Positions 53,612 to 62,167 of a stretch of 64,000 bases of DNA are shown in pieces. The notes under the pieces were generated by a model. It ran no database searches and was not told the DNA's origin. It saw only the letters and a list, made by a program, of their open reading frames with translations. The first letter of the stretch is position 1, and each line of letters begins with the position of its first letter. Position numbers and translations under genes: made by a program. The DNA is from an uncultured Alphaproteobacteria bacterium (GTDB lineage: Bacteria > Pseudomonadota > Alphaproteobacteria > RF32 > CAG-239), in the NCBI GenBank assembly GCA_934254585.1, contig CAKQLF010000004.1, positions 70,017 through 134,016 on the forward strand, read 5' to 3'.

Positions 53612-53995
53612 ATGAAAAAATTACTTAGTCTGTTGTTGGGAATTTGTTTTTTAGCCGGTTGCAGTAATTCTGTAGAGCAAATCTCTTTGTCCGGTAAAAA
53701 ATTTGTTATGCAAAATTCCGAAGCGGGAACAACTGTTACTTTGGAGTTTTCCGACAATGGCAATGACTATTACGGACAGGTTGTGAACAATTATTTTGGA
53801 AGCTATAAAATATTTAATGATAAAATAACTTTTAGTGCCGGAGGTACAACTATGATGATGGGACCGCGTGAAGAAATGGAAGCCGAAGGACGTTATTTTA
53901 CCGATTTGGATAAAGTTAAAAGTTTTACGTTGCAAAACGATGTTTTAACTCTGACTACCTCTGACGGCAAAGTTCTGGAATTTAAAGAAAAATAA
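53612..53995 (+). CDS. Small lipoprotein with META/HslJ-like domain
   Basis: 127 residues from ATG 53612 (GGAG 8 bases upstream). Lipobox FLAGC (Cys18). The beta-rich body (QISLSGKKFVMQN, VTLEFSDNGNDYYGQVVNNYFGSYKI, ITFSAGGTTMMMGPREEMEAEGRYFTDLDKVKSFTLQNDVLTL) follows the META/HslJ pattern, with the MMMGP and a DKV-x-SF-x-L-x-x-x-x-L-x-L end. META-domain lipoproteins occur in envelope stress responses; their exact role is unclear. Confidence 0.82.
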   Translation: MKKLLSLLLGICFLAGCSNSVEQISLSGKKFVMQNSEAGTTVTLEFSDNGNDYYGQVVNNYFGSYKIFNDKITFSAGGTTMMMGPREEMEAEGRYFTDLDKVKSFTLQNDVLTLTTSDGKVLEFKEK

Positions 53996-54020
53996 AGATG
54001 AAGCAGAAAATAGATTTTAT

Positions 54021-54050
54021 TTGACAGATAAAATCTATTTTTTGTATATT
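54021..54050 (+). promoter_or_regulatory. Promoter of the 54089 gene
   Basis: TTGACA (54021-54026), 18-base spacer, TATATT (54045-54050). The leader is about 30 bases and has no Shine-Dalgarno sequence. Confidence 0.65.
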
Positions 54051-54088
54051 AATCTCAATACTTAATTTTTAATTTAATATTATTGCGT

Positions 54089-54529
54089 ATGGATAATTTA
54101 ACTCCGTTAGAGGTGTATGTGTTGGCTCAAAAAGATTCATTTCAGGCGATAAGTTCTGCAATACAATCTTTTAGCTATCAGTCTCAAAATGAAGAAGCTT
54201 GCTATTTTCCGACTGAGGCGTTTGTTGCTGCATTGCTTGCTAAGCAAGATAATAGAATCTGCCGGCTTTTGTCAGAAAGTGCTGTAAGAGGTTATGTTTT
54301 TAAGGTTGCTATTTATACGAAAAATAAAGCCTACATAGAAAAGTATTATGATAAAGCGGATTTCTATTTGAACGGAAAACAGATAATTGCTTTATTTGAA
54401 CTGGGTTGTAAAAATATTGCTGAAGACTTTATGAGAATTAGTCGGTTTTTGCTGAGAAATGACTATGAATTTCAGGAATATGTCAGAAGTAATAACTATA
54501 ATTATGACTTTTGTAATTATAACTTTTAA
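54089..54529 (+). CDS. Small helical protein related to the 51971 product, unknown
   Basis: 146 residues from ATG 54089 (a TTG two codons earlier is possible). No Shine-Dalgarno sequence, no membrane segment. The segment FVAALLAKQDNRICRLLSE parallels VIAALFAQKDNEVARCLIA in the 400-residue protein at 51971. Ends in an Asn/Tyr-rich tail (NNYNYDFCNYNF). Probably a lineage-specific alpha-solenoid piece. Strong terminator follows. Confidence 0.65.
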   Translation: MDNLTPLEVYVLAQKDSFQAISSAIQSFSYQSQNEEACYFPTEAFVAALLAKQDNRICRLLSESAVRGYVFKVAIYTKNKAYIEKYYDKADFYLNGKQIIALFELGCKNIAEDFMRISRFLLRNDYEFQEYVRSNNYNYDFCNYNF

Positions 54530-54546
54530 AGTGATTTTGTTTGTAA

Positions 54547-54582
54547 AAGACAGCAGATGTAAAAACTGCTGTTTTTTTTAAT
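54547..54582 (+). terminator. Terminator of the 54089 gene
   Basis: Stem ACAGCAG / CTGCTGT followed by TTTTTTTAA. Confidence 0.85.
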
Positions 54583-54617
54583 TTATCCGGCATAATGAGT
54601 ATTAACCTAAATAGTGC

Positions 54618-54646
54618 TTGCAAAGCGGTGACGAATTGTCTATAAC
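54618..54646 (+). promoter_or_regulatory. ychF promoter
   Basis: TTGCAA (54618-54623), 17-base spacer, TATAAC (54641-54646), about 40 bases before the gene. Confidence 0.6.
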
Positions 54647-54688
54647 GAATAAAAATTTTAGAAATACAGCCCGTTAGGAGTTTAAATT

Positions 54689-55798
54689 ATGGGATTTAAC
54701 TGTGGTATCGTCGGTTTGCCTAATGTCGGTAAATCTACGCTTTTTAATGCTTTGACACAAACAATTGCTGCTCAGGCCGCGAACTTTCCGTTTTGCACAA
54801 TCGAGCCGAACACCGGACGGGTTGCCGTTCCTGACAAGCGTTTGGATAAATTGGTTGAGATGGTTCAGCCTAAAAACGTGGTGCCAACACAGTTGGAATT
54901 TGTGGATATTGCCGGTTTGGTGAAAGGCGCGTCAAAAGGCGAGGGCTTGGGTAACCAATTTTTGGCCAATATTCGGGAAACAGACGCAGTAATCCACGTT
55001 TTGCGTTGTTTTGAAGATGATAACATTACCCACGTTGAAGGTTCAGTAGATCCGGTGCGCGACGCGGATATTGTTAAGACCGAGCTGATGATTGCCGATT
55101 TGGATTCTTTGCAAAAAAGAATTGACCAATTACGCAAAAAAGCTACGGCCGGAGATAAAGACGCCGCTGTGAATGTGCGGGTTATGGAGCCGATTATTGC
55201 CGCTTTACAGGCCGGTAAACCTGCGCGTTCTGCAGCTCCCGATGTTCAGGATAAAGAAGCGACAAAATGCTATAAAATGTTGCAACTACTGACTTCTAAG
55301 CCGGTTTTGTATGTTTGCAATGTTGATGAAGATTCGGCGGCAACGGGTAACAAGTTTTCGGAAGCCGTGCAAAAAATGGCTGAGGAAGAAGGTGCGGAAT
55401 CGGTGGTTATATCGGCGGAAATTGAATCTGAAGTGGCTCAATTGGAATCCGATAGTGAAAAACAAGAATTTTTAAGCGCGTTGGGACTTGAAGAAACCGG
55501 ATTGGCAAAAATTATTCGCGCCGGTTATAATCTTTTGGGCTTGCAAACTTATTTTACCGCCGGACCAAAAGAAGTTCGGGCTTGGACTTTTGTTAAGGGA
55601 ATGAAAGCTCCGCAATGTGCCGGAATTATTCATACGGACTTTGAACGCGGCTTTATTCGCGCCGAAACAATTTCGTATGACGATTATGTGAAATTCGGCG
55701 GCGAACAAGGTTGTAAAGATGCCGGAAAAATGCGTTCCGAAGGTAAAGAATATGTGGTTCAGGACGGAGATTTGATGAACTTCTTGTTTAATGTCTGA
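54689..55798 (+). CDS. ychF: Redox-regulated ATPase YchF (Obg-like)
   Basis: 369 residues. G1 GIVGLPNVGKSTLFNALT, G3 DIAGLVKGASKGEGLGNQFL, altered G4 CNVDED (ATP preference), a helical insertion, and the TGS domain (about 275-365; AWTFVKGMKAPQCAGIIHTDFERGFIRAE). Universally conserved; binds ribosomes and affects translation and oxidative stress responses. Own promoter and terminator. Confidence 0.97.
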   Translation: MGFNCGIVGLPNVGKSTLFNALTQTIAAQAANFPFCTIEPNTGRVAVPDKRLDKLVEMVQPKNVVPTQLEFVDIAGLVKGASKGEGLGNQFLANIRETDAVIHVLRCFEDDNITHVEGSVDPVRDADIVKTELMIADLDSLQKRIDQLRKKATAGDKDAAVNVRVMEPIIAALQAGKPARSAAPDVQDKEATKCYKMLQLLTSKPVLYVCNVDEDSAATGNKFSEAVQKMAEEEGAESVVISAEIESEVAQLESDSEKQEFLSALGLEETGLAKIIRAGYNLLGLQTYFTAGPKEVRAWTFVKGMKAPQCAGIIHTDFERGFIRAETISYDDYVKFGGEQGCKDAGKMRSEGKEYVVQDGDLMNFLFNV

Positions 55799-55802
55799 GA
55801 TA

Positions 55803-55829
55803 TGAGCGGCGACAACGCCGCTTTTTCTT
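55803..55829 (+). terminator. ychF terminator
   Basis: Stem AGCGGCG / CGCCGCT with ACAA loop, then TTTTCTTT. Confidence 0.85.
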
Positions 55830-55848
55830 TATAAAAGCGTTGAAAAAA

Positions 55849-55876
55849 TTGACATTGCTTCTTTGTGTTCTATATT
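55849..55876 (+). promoter_or_regulatory. ligA promoter
   Basis: TTGACA (55849-55854), 16-base spacer, TATATT (55871-55876), 20 bases before the ligA start. Confidence 0.6.
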
Positions 55877-55895
55877 AAAAAACAAAGGAGAAAAA

Positions 55896-57974
55896 ATGAA
55901 AAGTCCGACAGAGTTAAGCCGTGAAGAGGCGGCGGTTGAATTAGAACGTTTGGCTACGGAAATTGCCAAATCTGATAATGCTTACTACCAAAATGATGAC
56001 CCGTATTTGACCGATGCCGAATATGATAAACTCAAGCATCGCAATACGGAAATTGAAAAATTATACCCCGATTTGGTGCGGGCAGACAGTCCGTCAAAAC
56101 GTGTCGGAGCCAAAGTGCAAAGCAAGTTCAATAAAATAGAACATCGTTTTCCGATGCTTTCACTGGCTGATGTTTTTTCTATTGCCGAAGTTGAAGATTT
56201 TGTGCAAGGCGTGAAACGTTTTTTAAACACTGCCGAAAATATTCCGTTTATGAGCGAACTGAAAATAGATGGATTGTCGTTTACGGCGCGTTATGAAAAA
56301 GGAGAGTTTGTTTCCGGAGCTACACGCGGTGACGGAGTCGTCGGCGAGGATATTACCGAAAATTTAAAAACGATTCGTCAACTGCCGCTTAAATTGCCCA
56401 ACGGCGTGCCTGAGGTGTTGGAAGTCCGCGGCGAAGTTTATATGGCTAAAAAAGATTTTTTAGCTTTAAATGAGAAAAACAGTGCCGAAAAAAAGAAAAT
56501 ATTTGCCAATCCGCGCAATGCGGCCGCCGGTTCGTTGCGACAGTTGGATCCGCGGGTGACGGCCGAGCGCAAGCTGAGTATTTGGGCTTATACTTGGGGT
56601 GAGGTTTCAGAACGGCAATGGCAGACGCAAGAGGAGTTTTTTGCTAAGTTGCAGGAATGGGGATTTCCGATTAATCCGAATAACGTTGTTTGTAACTCAA
56701 TTGAAGAAATAGAAAAGAATTTTGCGCGTGTAATGGAAATTCGTGCCGATTTGCCGTATGATATTGATGGTTTGGTGTATAAGGTTAATTCAATTGAATT
56801 GCAAAATCGTCTGGGTTTTTTAACGCGTACGCCGCGTTGGGCTATTGCGCATAAATTTCCGGCCGAACAAGCCATAACCCGCATAAACAATATTCGTATT
56901 CAGGTGGGGAGAACAGGAGCTTTGACTCCGGTGGCCGATTTGGAACCGATAAACGTCGGTGGTGTTTTGGTTTCACACGCGACTTTGCATAATGAAGATG
57001 AAATTAAGCGCAAAGATTTCCGTATTGGCGATATGGTGGTTATTCAGCGTGCCGGCGATGTTATTCCGCAAGTGGTGGAAGTAATTTTGGACAAGCGTCC
57101 GGCGGATTCGCAGCCTTTTGAGTTTCCGACGGTTTGTCCGGAATGTGGTGCGCACGCCATTCGTGAAGAAGACGAGGCTGTCAGACGTTGTACGGGAGGC
57201 TTGACTTGTCCGGCGCAAGCCCGCGAGCGTCTAAAGCATTTTGTTTCTAAAGAGGCTTTTGATATTGTCGGTTTAGGTGAAAAAGTGGTTGAAGAATTTT
57301 TTGCCGAAGGCTTTTTGAAAAATCCGGCGGATATTTTTACGCTTGAAGAGCGCAATCACGCGCCGGCTGTTGATTTATTCAGTCCGAACCGCGCGCTTAA
57401 TTTGGAAAAAAGAGCGGGATGGGGGCGTTTGTCGGTGAAAAATCTTTTTGCCGCCATAAACAGTCGTCGAGTTATTTCTTTGCCTCGTTTTATCTATGCT
57501 CTGGGTATTCCGCAAGTCGGGGCGGCCACGGCTTTAACTCTGGCAAAAAATTATGAAAGTTTTTCAAATCTGCAAAACGAAATGCAAAATAGAGAAACGG
57601 AAAAACTGGTGACTATTGATGGTATAGGGGCTTCAATGGGGACGGATATTGTGGAATTTTTCTGTGAAGCCCACAATCAAAAAACCATTGCCGATTTGCT
57701 GAAATATGTGACGGTTGAAGATTATGTTAATGAGATAAAATCGGATTCGCCGTTAAACGGAAAAATTGTGGTGTTTACCGGAACATTGCTGACGTTGGCT
57801 CGTGCCGAGGCTAAAGCAATAGCGCAAAAATGCGGAGCCAAGGTTGCCGGTTCTGTTTCAAAACACACCGATTATGTGATAATGGGCGAAGAAGCCGGTT
57901 CAAAGGCTAAAAAAGCGCAAGAACTAGGGGTAAAAATTTTAAGCGAAACTGAATTTTTGGAAATGACGAAATGA
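55896..57974 (+). CDS. ligA: NAD-dependent DNA ligase LigA
   Basis: 692 residues from ATG 55896 (AAAGGAG 6 bases upstream). Ia domain (YYQNDDPYLTDAEYDKL), adenylation motif ELKIDGLSF with catalytic Lys123, OB fold (GRTGALTPVADLEPINVGG), Zn finger (CPECGAHAIREEDEAVRRCTGG), HhH region and a C-terminal BRCT domain (about 620-692). It seals nicks during replication and repair. Stop overlaps the truB start by 4 bases. Confidence 0.97.
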   Translation: MKSPTELSREEAAVELERLATEIAKSDNAYYQNDDPYLTDAEYDKLKHRNTEIEKLYPDLVRADSPSKRVGAKVQSKFNKIEHRFPMLSLADVFSIAEVEDFVQGVKRFLNTAENIPFMSELKIDGLSFTARYEKGEFVSGATRGDGVVGEDITENLKTIRQLPLKLPNGVPEVLEVRGEVYMAKKDFLALNEKNSAEKKKIFANPRNAAAGSLRQLDPRVTAERKLSIWAYTWGEVSERQWQTQEEFFAKLQEWGFPINPNNVVCNSIEEIEKNFARVMEIRADLPYDIDGLVYKVNSIELQNRLGFLTRTPRWAIAHKFPAEQAITRINNIRIQVGRTGALTPVADLEPINVGGVLVSHATLHNEDEIKRKDFRIGDMVVIQRAGDVIPQVVEVILDKRPADSQPFEFPTVCPECGAHAIREEDEAVRRCTGGLTCPAQARERLKHFVSKEAFDIVGLGEKVVEEFFAEGFLKNPADIFTLEERNHAPAVDLFSPNRALNLEKRAGWGRLSVKNLFAAINSRRVISLPRFIYALGIPQVGAATALTLAKNYESFSNLQNEMQNRETEKLVTIDGIGASMGTDIVEFFCEAHNQKTIADLLKYVTVEDYVNEIKSDSPLNGKIVVFTGTLLTLARAEAKAIAQKCGAKVAGSVSKHTDYVIMGEEAGSKAKKAQELGVKILSETEFLEMTK

Positions 57975-58873
57975 AGCATACAAAAGCAGACAATGTAAAT
58001 GGTTGGTTGATTGTGGATAAGCCGCGCGGTATGGGGTCAACGGAAGTTGTGGGAAAAACAAGATGGTTGATGCACGCCAACAAAAACGGCCACACCGGAA
58101 CTTTGGACCCGTTTGCCAGCGGAGTTTTGCCAATTGCTTTCGGCGAGGCGACAAAACTTGTGCCGTTTGTGACCGATGGCCGAAAAGAATATGAGTTTGT
58201 GCTGAAATGGGGAGAACAAACTATTACTGATGATACCGACAGCGAAGTTATTGCCCGCTGTGACAAAATTCCGTCTCACGCTGAGATTGTGGCGGCTTTG
58301 CCCCATTTTATCGGTAATATAACCCAAATTCCGCCGGTTTATTCGGCCATAAAAATCAAAGGTCAACCGGCCTATAAATTGGCACGCAAAGGCGAAAACG
58401 TGGTTATTCCGCCGCGAAAAATCGAGATATATCAGCTTGAGTTATTGGCGGAATATGCCGATTCGGCAAAATTCAGAGTGGAATGTTCTAAAGGAACTTA
58501 TGTGCGTACTTTAGGAAAAGATTTGGCGCAATTTTTGGGTACATTGGGACATTTGATTGAGTTAAGACGCACAAAATGTGGAATTTTTGACCTTAAACAT
58601 ACGATTTTACTGGAAAATTTAGAAAAAATGGAGTATGTAGAAAATCGGCGTAAGCTGCTTTTTCCGATAGAAACGTCTCTGCGCGACATCGCGGAGATTG
58701 CTGTTTCGGAAGAAGATGCAAAAAAATTAAGTATGGGACAAAGTGTTTCGCCTAAAAATTATGACGTTAAACCGTCAGAATGTGTGGCTGCTTATTCTCA
58801 TGGTTGTTTGATTGCTTTGGTGCGAATTGATGAAAGAAAAATTTCGCCGATTCGCGTGTTTAACTTGACTTAA
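57971..58873 (+). CDS. truB: tRNA pseudouridine-55 synthase TruB
   Basis: 300 residues. Motif GHTGTLDPFASGVLPIAFGEATK with catalytic Asp46, YEFVLKWGEQTITDDTDS, PPVYSAIKIKGQPAYKLARKG, and a C-terminal PUA-like tail. Makes pseudouridine 55 in tRNA. Coupled to ligA by a 4-base overlap, followed by rpsO, the common truB-rpsO-pnp order. Confidence 0.97.
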   Translation: MKHTKADNVNGWLIVDKPRGMGSTEVVGKTRWLMHANKNGHTGTLDPFASGVLPIAFGEATKLVPFVTDGRKEYEFVLKWGEQTITDDTDSEVIARCDKIPSHAEIVAALPHFIGNITQIPPVYSAIKIKGQPAYKLARKGENVVIPPRKIEIYQLELLAEYADSAKFRVECSKGTYVRTLGKDLAQFLGTLGHLIELRRTKCGIFDLKHTILLENLEKMEYVENRRKLLFPIETSLRDIAEIAVSEEDAKKLSMGQSVSPKNYDVKPSECVAAYSHGCLIALVRIDERKISPIRVFNLT

Positions 58874-58901
58874 CTTTAATTAATGAAAAGGAAATATAAA
58901 G

Positions 58902-59171
58902 ATGTCGATTACAAGTGAAGTAAAAAAAGAAATCATAGCTAAATATGGTACCTCTGCAGATGATACCGGTTCTCCGGAAGTTCAGATTGCTATTTGGACT
59001 TATCGTATTAACGCTTTGATTGAACATTTCAATGTTCATACAAAAGACTTGCACTCTCGTTTGGGTTTGATGAAGATGGTTAGCCGTCGTCGTCACTTGT
59101 TAGACCACTTGAAGAGAACAAGCGAAGAAAGATACCAGAATATCATTAAAAAGCTGGATTTGCGTAAGTAA
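58902..59171 (+). CDS. rpsO: 30S ribosomal protein S15
   Basis: 89 residues. S15 signature DTGSPEVQIAIWTYRINALIEHF, then HSRLGLMKMVSRRRHLLDHLKR. AAGGAA Shine-Dalgarno sequence. Between truB and pnp as in most proteobacteria. Confidence 0.98.
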   Translation: MSITSEVKKEIIAKYGTSADDTGSPEVQIAIWTYRINALIEHFNVHTKDLHSRLGLMKMVSRRRHLLDHLKRTSEERYQNIIKKLDLRK

Positions 59172-59179
59172 TATTTGGC

Positions 59180-59240
59180 AAAAAGGGGCTGGGATTGGTT
59201 TCGCAGCCCCTAAAAAATCCTGTTTCTGGACAGGTGAGGT
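59180..59240 (+). promoter_or_regulatory. Hairpins between rpsO and pnp, likely processing or attenuation site
   Basis: Stem AGGGGCTG / CAGCCCCT (about 59183-59210), followed by AAAAAA rather than T, then a smaller stem CCTGT/ACAGG (59219-59234). In E. coli the same gap holds an RNase III site that controls pnp. The absence of a T-run argues against a terminator. Confidence 0.5.
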
Positions 59241-59283
59241 TTTATAAAGATGATATAGAGATGAAGAGAAAGGAATAGAATAT

Positions 59284-61404
59284 ATGATCGATTTTAAAGT
59301 ATGCCGCAAAGAGATGGAATGGGGCGGACGTAAATTAGTTTTGGAAACCGGTAAAATTGCCAGACAGGCAACCGGTGCGGTAGTCGCAAGTTATGGAGAT
59401 ACAAAAGTTGTGGCAACAGTTGTTGCTGCAAAAGAGGTTAAAGCTGATCAGGATTTCTTTCCTTTAACAGTAAACTATCAGGAAAAATATTATGCTACCG
59501 GTAAAATTCCGGGAGGCTTTAATAAGCGTGAAGGCAAACCTTCTGAACGCGAAATTTTGATTTCTCGTTTGATTGACCGCCCGATTCGTCCGCTGTTTCC
59601 GGACGCTTTCAAAAATGAGGTGCAAATTATTTGTACGGTAGTTTCTCACGACCAAAAAAATGATTCTGATGTTTTGGCGATGGTTGCGGCATCTGCAGCT
59701 TTGGCTGTTTCCGGTATTCCGTTTATGGGACCGATTGGCGCGGCTAAAGTCGGCTATAAAGATGGTATGTATTTGTTGAACCCAAGCATTGAAGAACAAA
59801 AAACTTCTGAGTTGGAATTGACTGTCGCCGGTACAGAAGAAGGTGTTCTGATGGTTGAGTCCGAAGCAAACGAACTTTCAGAAGAAACGATGCTTGGCGC
59901 AGTAATGTTTGGTTTTGATAATTTCCAAGCAGTTATTAAAATGATAAAGGATTTAGCTGCCGACGCCGGTAAAGAAAAATGGGATGTTCCGTCATTTCCG
60001 CCGGAATATGAGGCTTTGAGCCAACGTATTATGAAAGATTACGGTGACAGATATAATGCGGCTTTCTCTATTATCGACAAACAAGAGCGCGGTACGGTTC
60101 TTGGACAATTAGCAGAAGAAGTGAAAGCTTCTATTGATCCTGAAAATGAAGTTGAAAATGCTTTTGTTGCTGATGCCATCGAAAACGTTATGCACCACAC
60201 AATGCGCGAAAAAGTTCTGTCAACAGGTCATCGTATTGACGGCCGTGACACTAAAACAGTTCGCCCAATTCAGTGTGAAGTCGGTTTTCTGCCGGAAGCA
60301 CACGGTTCAGCTTTGTTTACTCGTGGCGAAACTCAAGCGATGGTTGCCACAACTTTGGGTACACCTGATGATGCTCAGTTAGTTGACGGTTTGTTTGCCG
60401 AATATGATCAGGACTTTATGTTGTTCTATAACTTCCCGCCGTTTTCTGTTGGTGAATGTGGACGTTTGGGCACTCCGGGGCGTCGTGAAATTGGTCACGG
60501 TAAATTAGCTTGGAGAGCTATTCACCCGATGTTACCAAAAGATAAAGATACATTCCCGTACACTTTGCGCGTTGTTTCTGATATTATGGAATCAAACGGT
60601 TCTTCATCAATGGCCACTGTCTGCGGCACTTGCTTGTCATTAATGGACGCGGGTGTTCCGATGAAAAAGCCGGTTGCCGGTATTGCTATGGGCTTGATTA
60701 AAGAAAATGACGGCCGCGTGGCTATCTTAACCGATATTTTGGGTGACGAAGACCACCTTGGCGATATGGATTTCAAAGTTGCCGGAACTAAAGACGGTGT
60801 AACCGCTTTGCAAATGGATATCAAAATTACTTCAATTACCAAAGATATTATGAAAAACGCTTTGGCTCAAGCTCACGAAGGACGTATTCATATTTTGGGT
60901 GAAATGGCTAAAGCTATTGCCGAACCTCGTTCACAAGTTTCACCAAAAGCACCGCGCATTTTCTCTATGAAGATTCCTGTAGATAAAATTCGTGAAGTTA
61001 TCGGTACCGGTGGTAAAGTTATTCGTGAAATTATTGAAAAAACAAATACTAAAATTGATATCACTGATGATGGTGTAGTGACAATTGCTTCCAATAACAG
61101 TGAAAATTGCGAAGCGGCTATTGATATCATCAATGGTATTGTTGCTGTTCCGGAAGAAGGTAAAATTTACAAAGGCGTAATCACCAAAATTATGGACTTT
61201 GGCGCATTTGTTCGTTTCTTGGGACAAACAGAAGGTTTGGTTCATATTTCCGAAGTTAAAAATGAACGTATAGCTTCCGTTTCTGATTTCTATAAAGAAG
61301 GTGACACGATTTGGGTTAAATGTATGGGAACAGATAACCGTGGAAAAATCAAGTTGTCCGCTAAGCGTGTAAATCAAGAAACAGGTGAAGATTTAGAAAA
61401 ATAA
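59284..61404 (+). CDS. pnp: Polyribonucleotide nucleotidyltransferase
   Basis: 706 residues. Two RNase PH domains (KVVATVVAAKEVKADQDFFPLTVNYQEKYYATGKIPGGF, and the second with QAMVATTLGTPDDAQ and GRREIGHGKLAWRAI), a helical domain between them, KH (VIGTGGKVIREIIEKTNTKIDI) and S1 (GVITKIMDFGAFVRFLGQTEGLVHISE) domains. Phosphorolytic 3'-5' exoribonuclease of the RNA degradosome. ATG 59284 has AAGGA 9 bases upstream. Confidence 0.98.
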   Translation: MIDFKVCRKEMEWGGRKLVLETGKIARQATGAVVASYGDTKVVATVVAAKEVKADQDFFPLTVNYQEKYYATGKIPGGFNKREGKPSEREILISRLIDRPIRPLFPDAFKNEVQIICTVVSHDQKNDSDVLAMVAASAALAVSGIPFMGPIGAAKVGYKDGMYLLNPSIEEQKTSELELTVAGTEEGVLMVESEANELSEETMLGAVMFGFDNFQAVIKMIKDLAADAGKEKWDVPSFPPEYEALSQRIMKDYGDRYNAAFSIIDKQERGTVLGQLAEEVKASIDPENEVENAFVADAIENVMHHTMREKVLSTGHRIDGRDTKTVRPIQCEVGFLPEAHGSALFTRGETQAMVATTLGTPDDAQLVDGLFAEYDQDFMLFYNFPPFSVGECGRLGTPGRREIGHGKLAWRAIHPMLPKDKDTFPYTLRVVSDIMESNGSSSMATVCGTCLSLMDAGVPMKKPVAGIAMGLIKENDGRVAILTDILGDEDHLGDMDFKVAGTKDGVTALQMDIKITSITKDIMKNALAQAHEGRIHILGEMAKAIAEPRSQVSPKAPRIFSMKIPVDKIREVIGTGGKVIREIIEKTNTKIDITDDGVVTIASNNSENCEAAIDIINGIVAVPEEGKIYKGVITKIMDFGAFVRFLGQTEGLVHISEVKNERIASVSDFYKEGDTIWVKCMGTDNRGKIKLSAKRVNQETGEDLEK

Positions 61405-61423
61405 TTTTCTTTAAATTTGCTAT

Positions 61424-61452
61424 AAAAAGGCTGCCCTCGTCGGCAGCCTTAA
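61424..61452. other. Strong hairpin after pnp without plus-strand T-run
   Basis: 9-bp stem AAGGCTGCC / GGCAGCCTT downstream of pnp. The plus-strand side is followed by A, not T, so it is a poor intrinsic terminator for pnp; it may protect the 3' end. Confidence 0.6.
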
Positions 61453-61459
61453 AAAAATA

Positions 61460-61488
61460 TTGACAAAAAATATAAAAATGACTATATT
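61460..61488 (+). promoter_or_regulatory. Promoter of the 61533 gene
   Basis: TTGACA (61460-61465), 17-base A-rich spacer, TATATT (61483-61488): consensus-like. Leader of about 38 bases lacks a Shine-Dalgarno sequence. Confidence 0.75.
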
Positions 61489-61532
61489 AAGTGTAGTGTT
61501 AAAATTATTGTTAAATTTAAATTATTTTGGCT

Positions 61533-62081
61533 ATGAATGTTTTTAAAAAATTTTTAGATTGCTTTCTAAAGCCTAAAGAGTGCAGTGTACTTGAAAAAGA
61601 GGGTGCTGACATTGTTTTTTATATAAGTGGACGAATCCTGACGCCGCTTGATGTTTTGGAGCCTTTGGCTTCAACTGTGTCTATCGCTGAAGATAAAACC
61701 GTAGAAATGTCAATGGACAATATCGAGGTTTTTAATTTATATCGCAAGAAAGATAAATATTTTATCGGAACTTGTTATGTTGTTAAGCGAAACGACAGTT
61801 ATTATGGCGGTCTTGTGGGTGGAGATGCTATTTTTGTTTGCTCTAAGGACGATTTTGTCTTTGAAAAAACGGATATAGTATCCGTTCCGCTCAAAAAAAC
61901 GAAAGACGAGAAGTTTACTTTGTTATGCTCTTTGAATATAAAAAATACTCGAATGCATCCTTTGTACATTGAGAAAACGTTTATTTCAAAGCCTGACAAA
62001 AAAATAGATGTAGCTGGCTTTACTGAAAATTATCCGTTGGACCAAGCGATTGACTATTGCAGGTTTGCTGGTTTTCTATAG
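61533..62081 (+). CDS. Soluble protein, unknown, no Shine-Dalgarno
   Basis: 182 residues from ATG 61533 (a TTG two codons earlier is in frame). No signal peptide or membrane segment. Mixed alpha/beta; DIVFYISGRILTPLDVLEPLAS near the start and KKDKYFIGTCYVVKRNDSYYGG in the middle. I recognise no family. Own strong promoter and strong terminator suggest a well-expressed single gene. No Shine-Dalgarno sequence, as in the genes at 49151, 49809, 51971 and 54089. Confidence 0.7.
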   Translation: MNVFKKFLDCFLKPKECSVLEKEGADIVFYISGRILTPLDVLEPLASTVSIAEDKTVEMSMDNIEVFNLYRKKDKYFIGTCYVVKRNDSYYGGLVGGDAIFVCSKDDFVFEKTDIVSVPLKKTKDEKFTLLCSLNIKNTRMHPLYIEKTFISKPDKKIDVAGFTENYPLDQAIDYCRFAGFL

Positions 62082-62101
62082 AAATATTTTTTATAAATTC
62101 T

Positions 62102-62140
62102 ATTAAAGAGGAGATATTAAAGATATCTCCTCTTTTCATT
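62102..62140. terminator. Bidirectional terminator, 61533 gene and metallophosphoesterase
   Basis: 13-bp stem AAAGAGGAGATAT / ATATCTCCTCTTT with a 5-base loop, then TCATTT. Confidence 0.85.
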
Positions 62141-62167
62141 TAAATTTCAGCTATTCTTACTGGTTTA

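Noticed and set aside
61424..61452. Intrinsic terminator of pnp
   Set aside because: The hairpin is strong but followed by A residues on the plus strand, so the expected T-run is missing.
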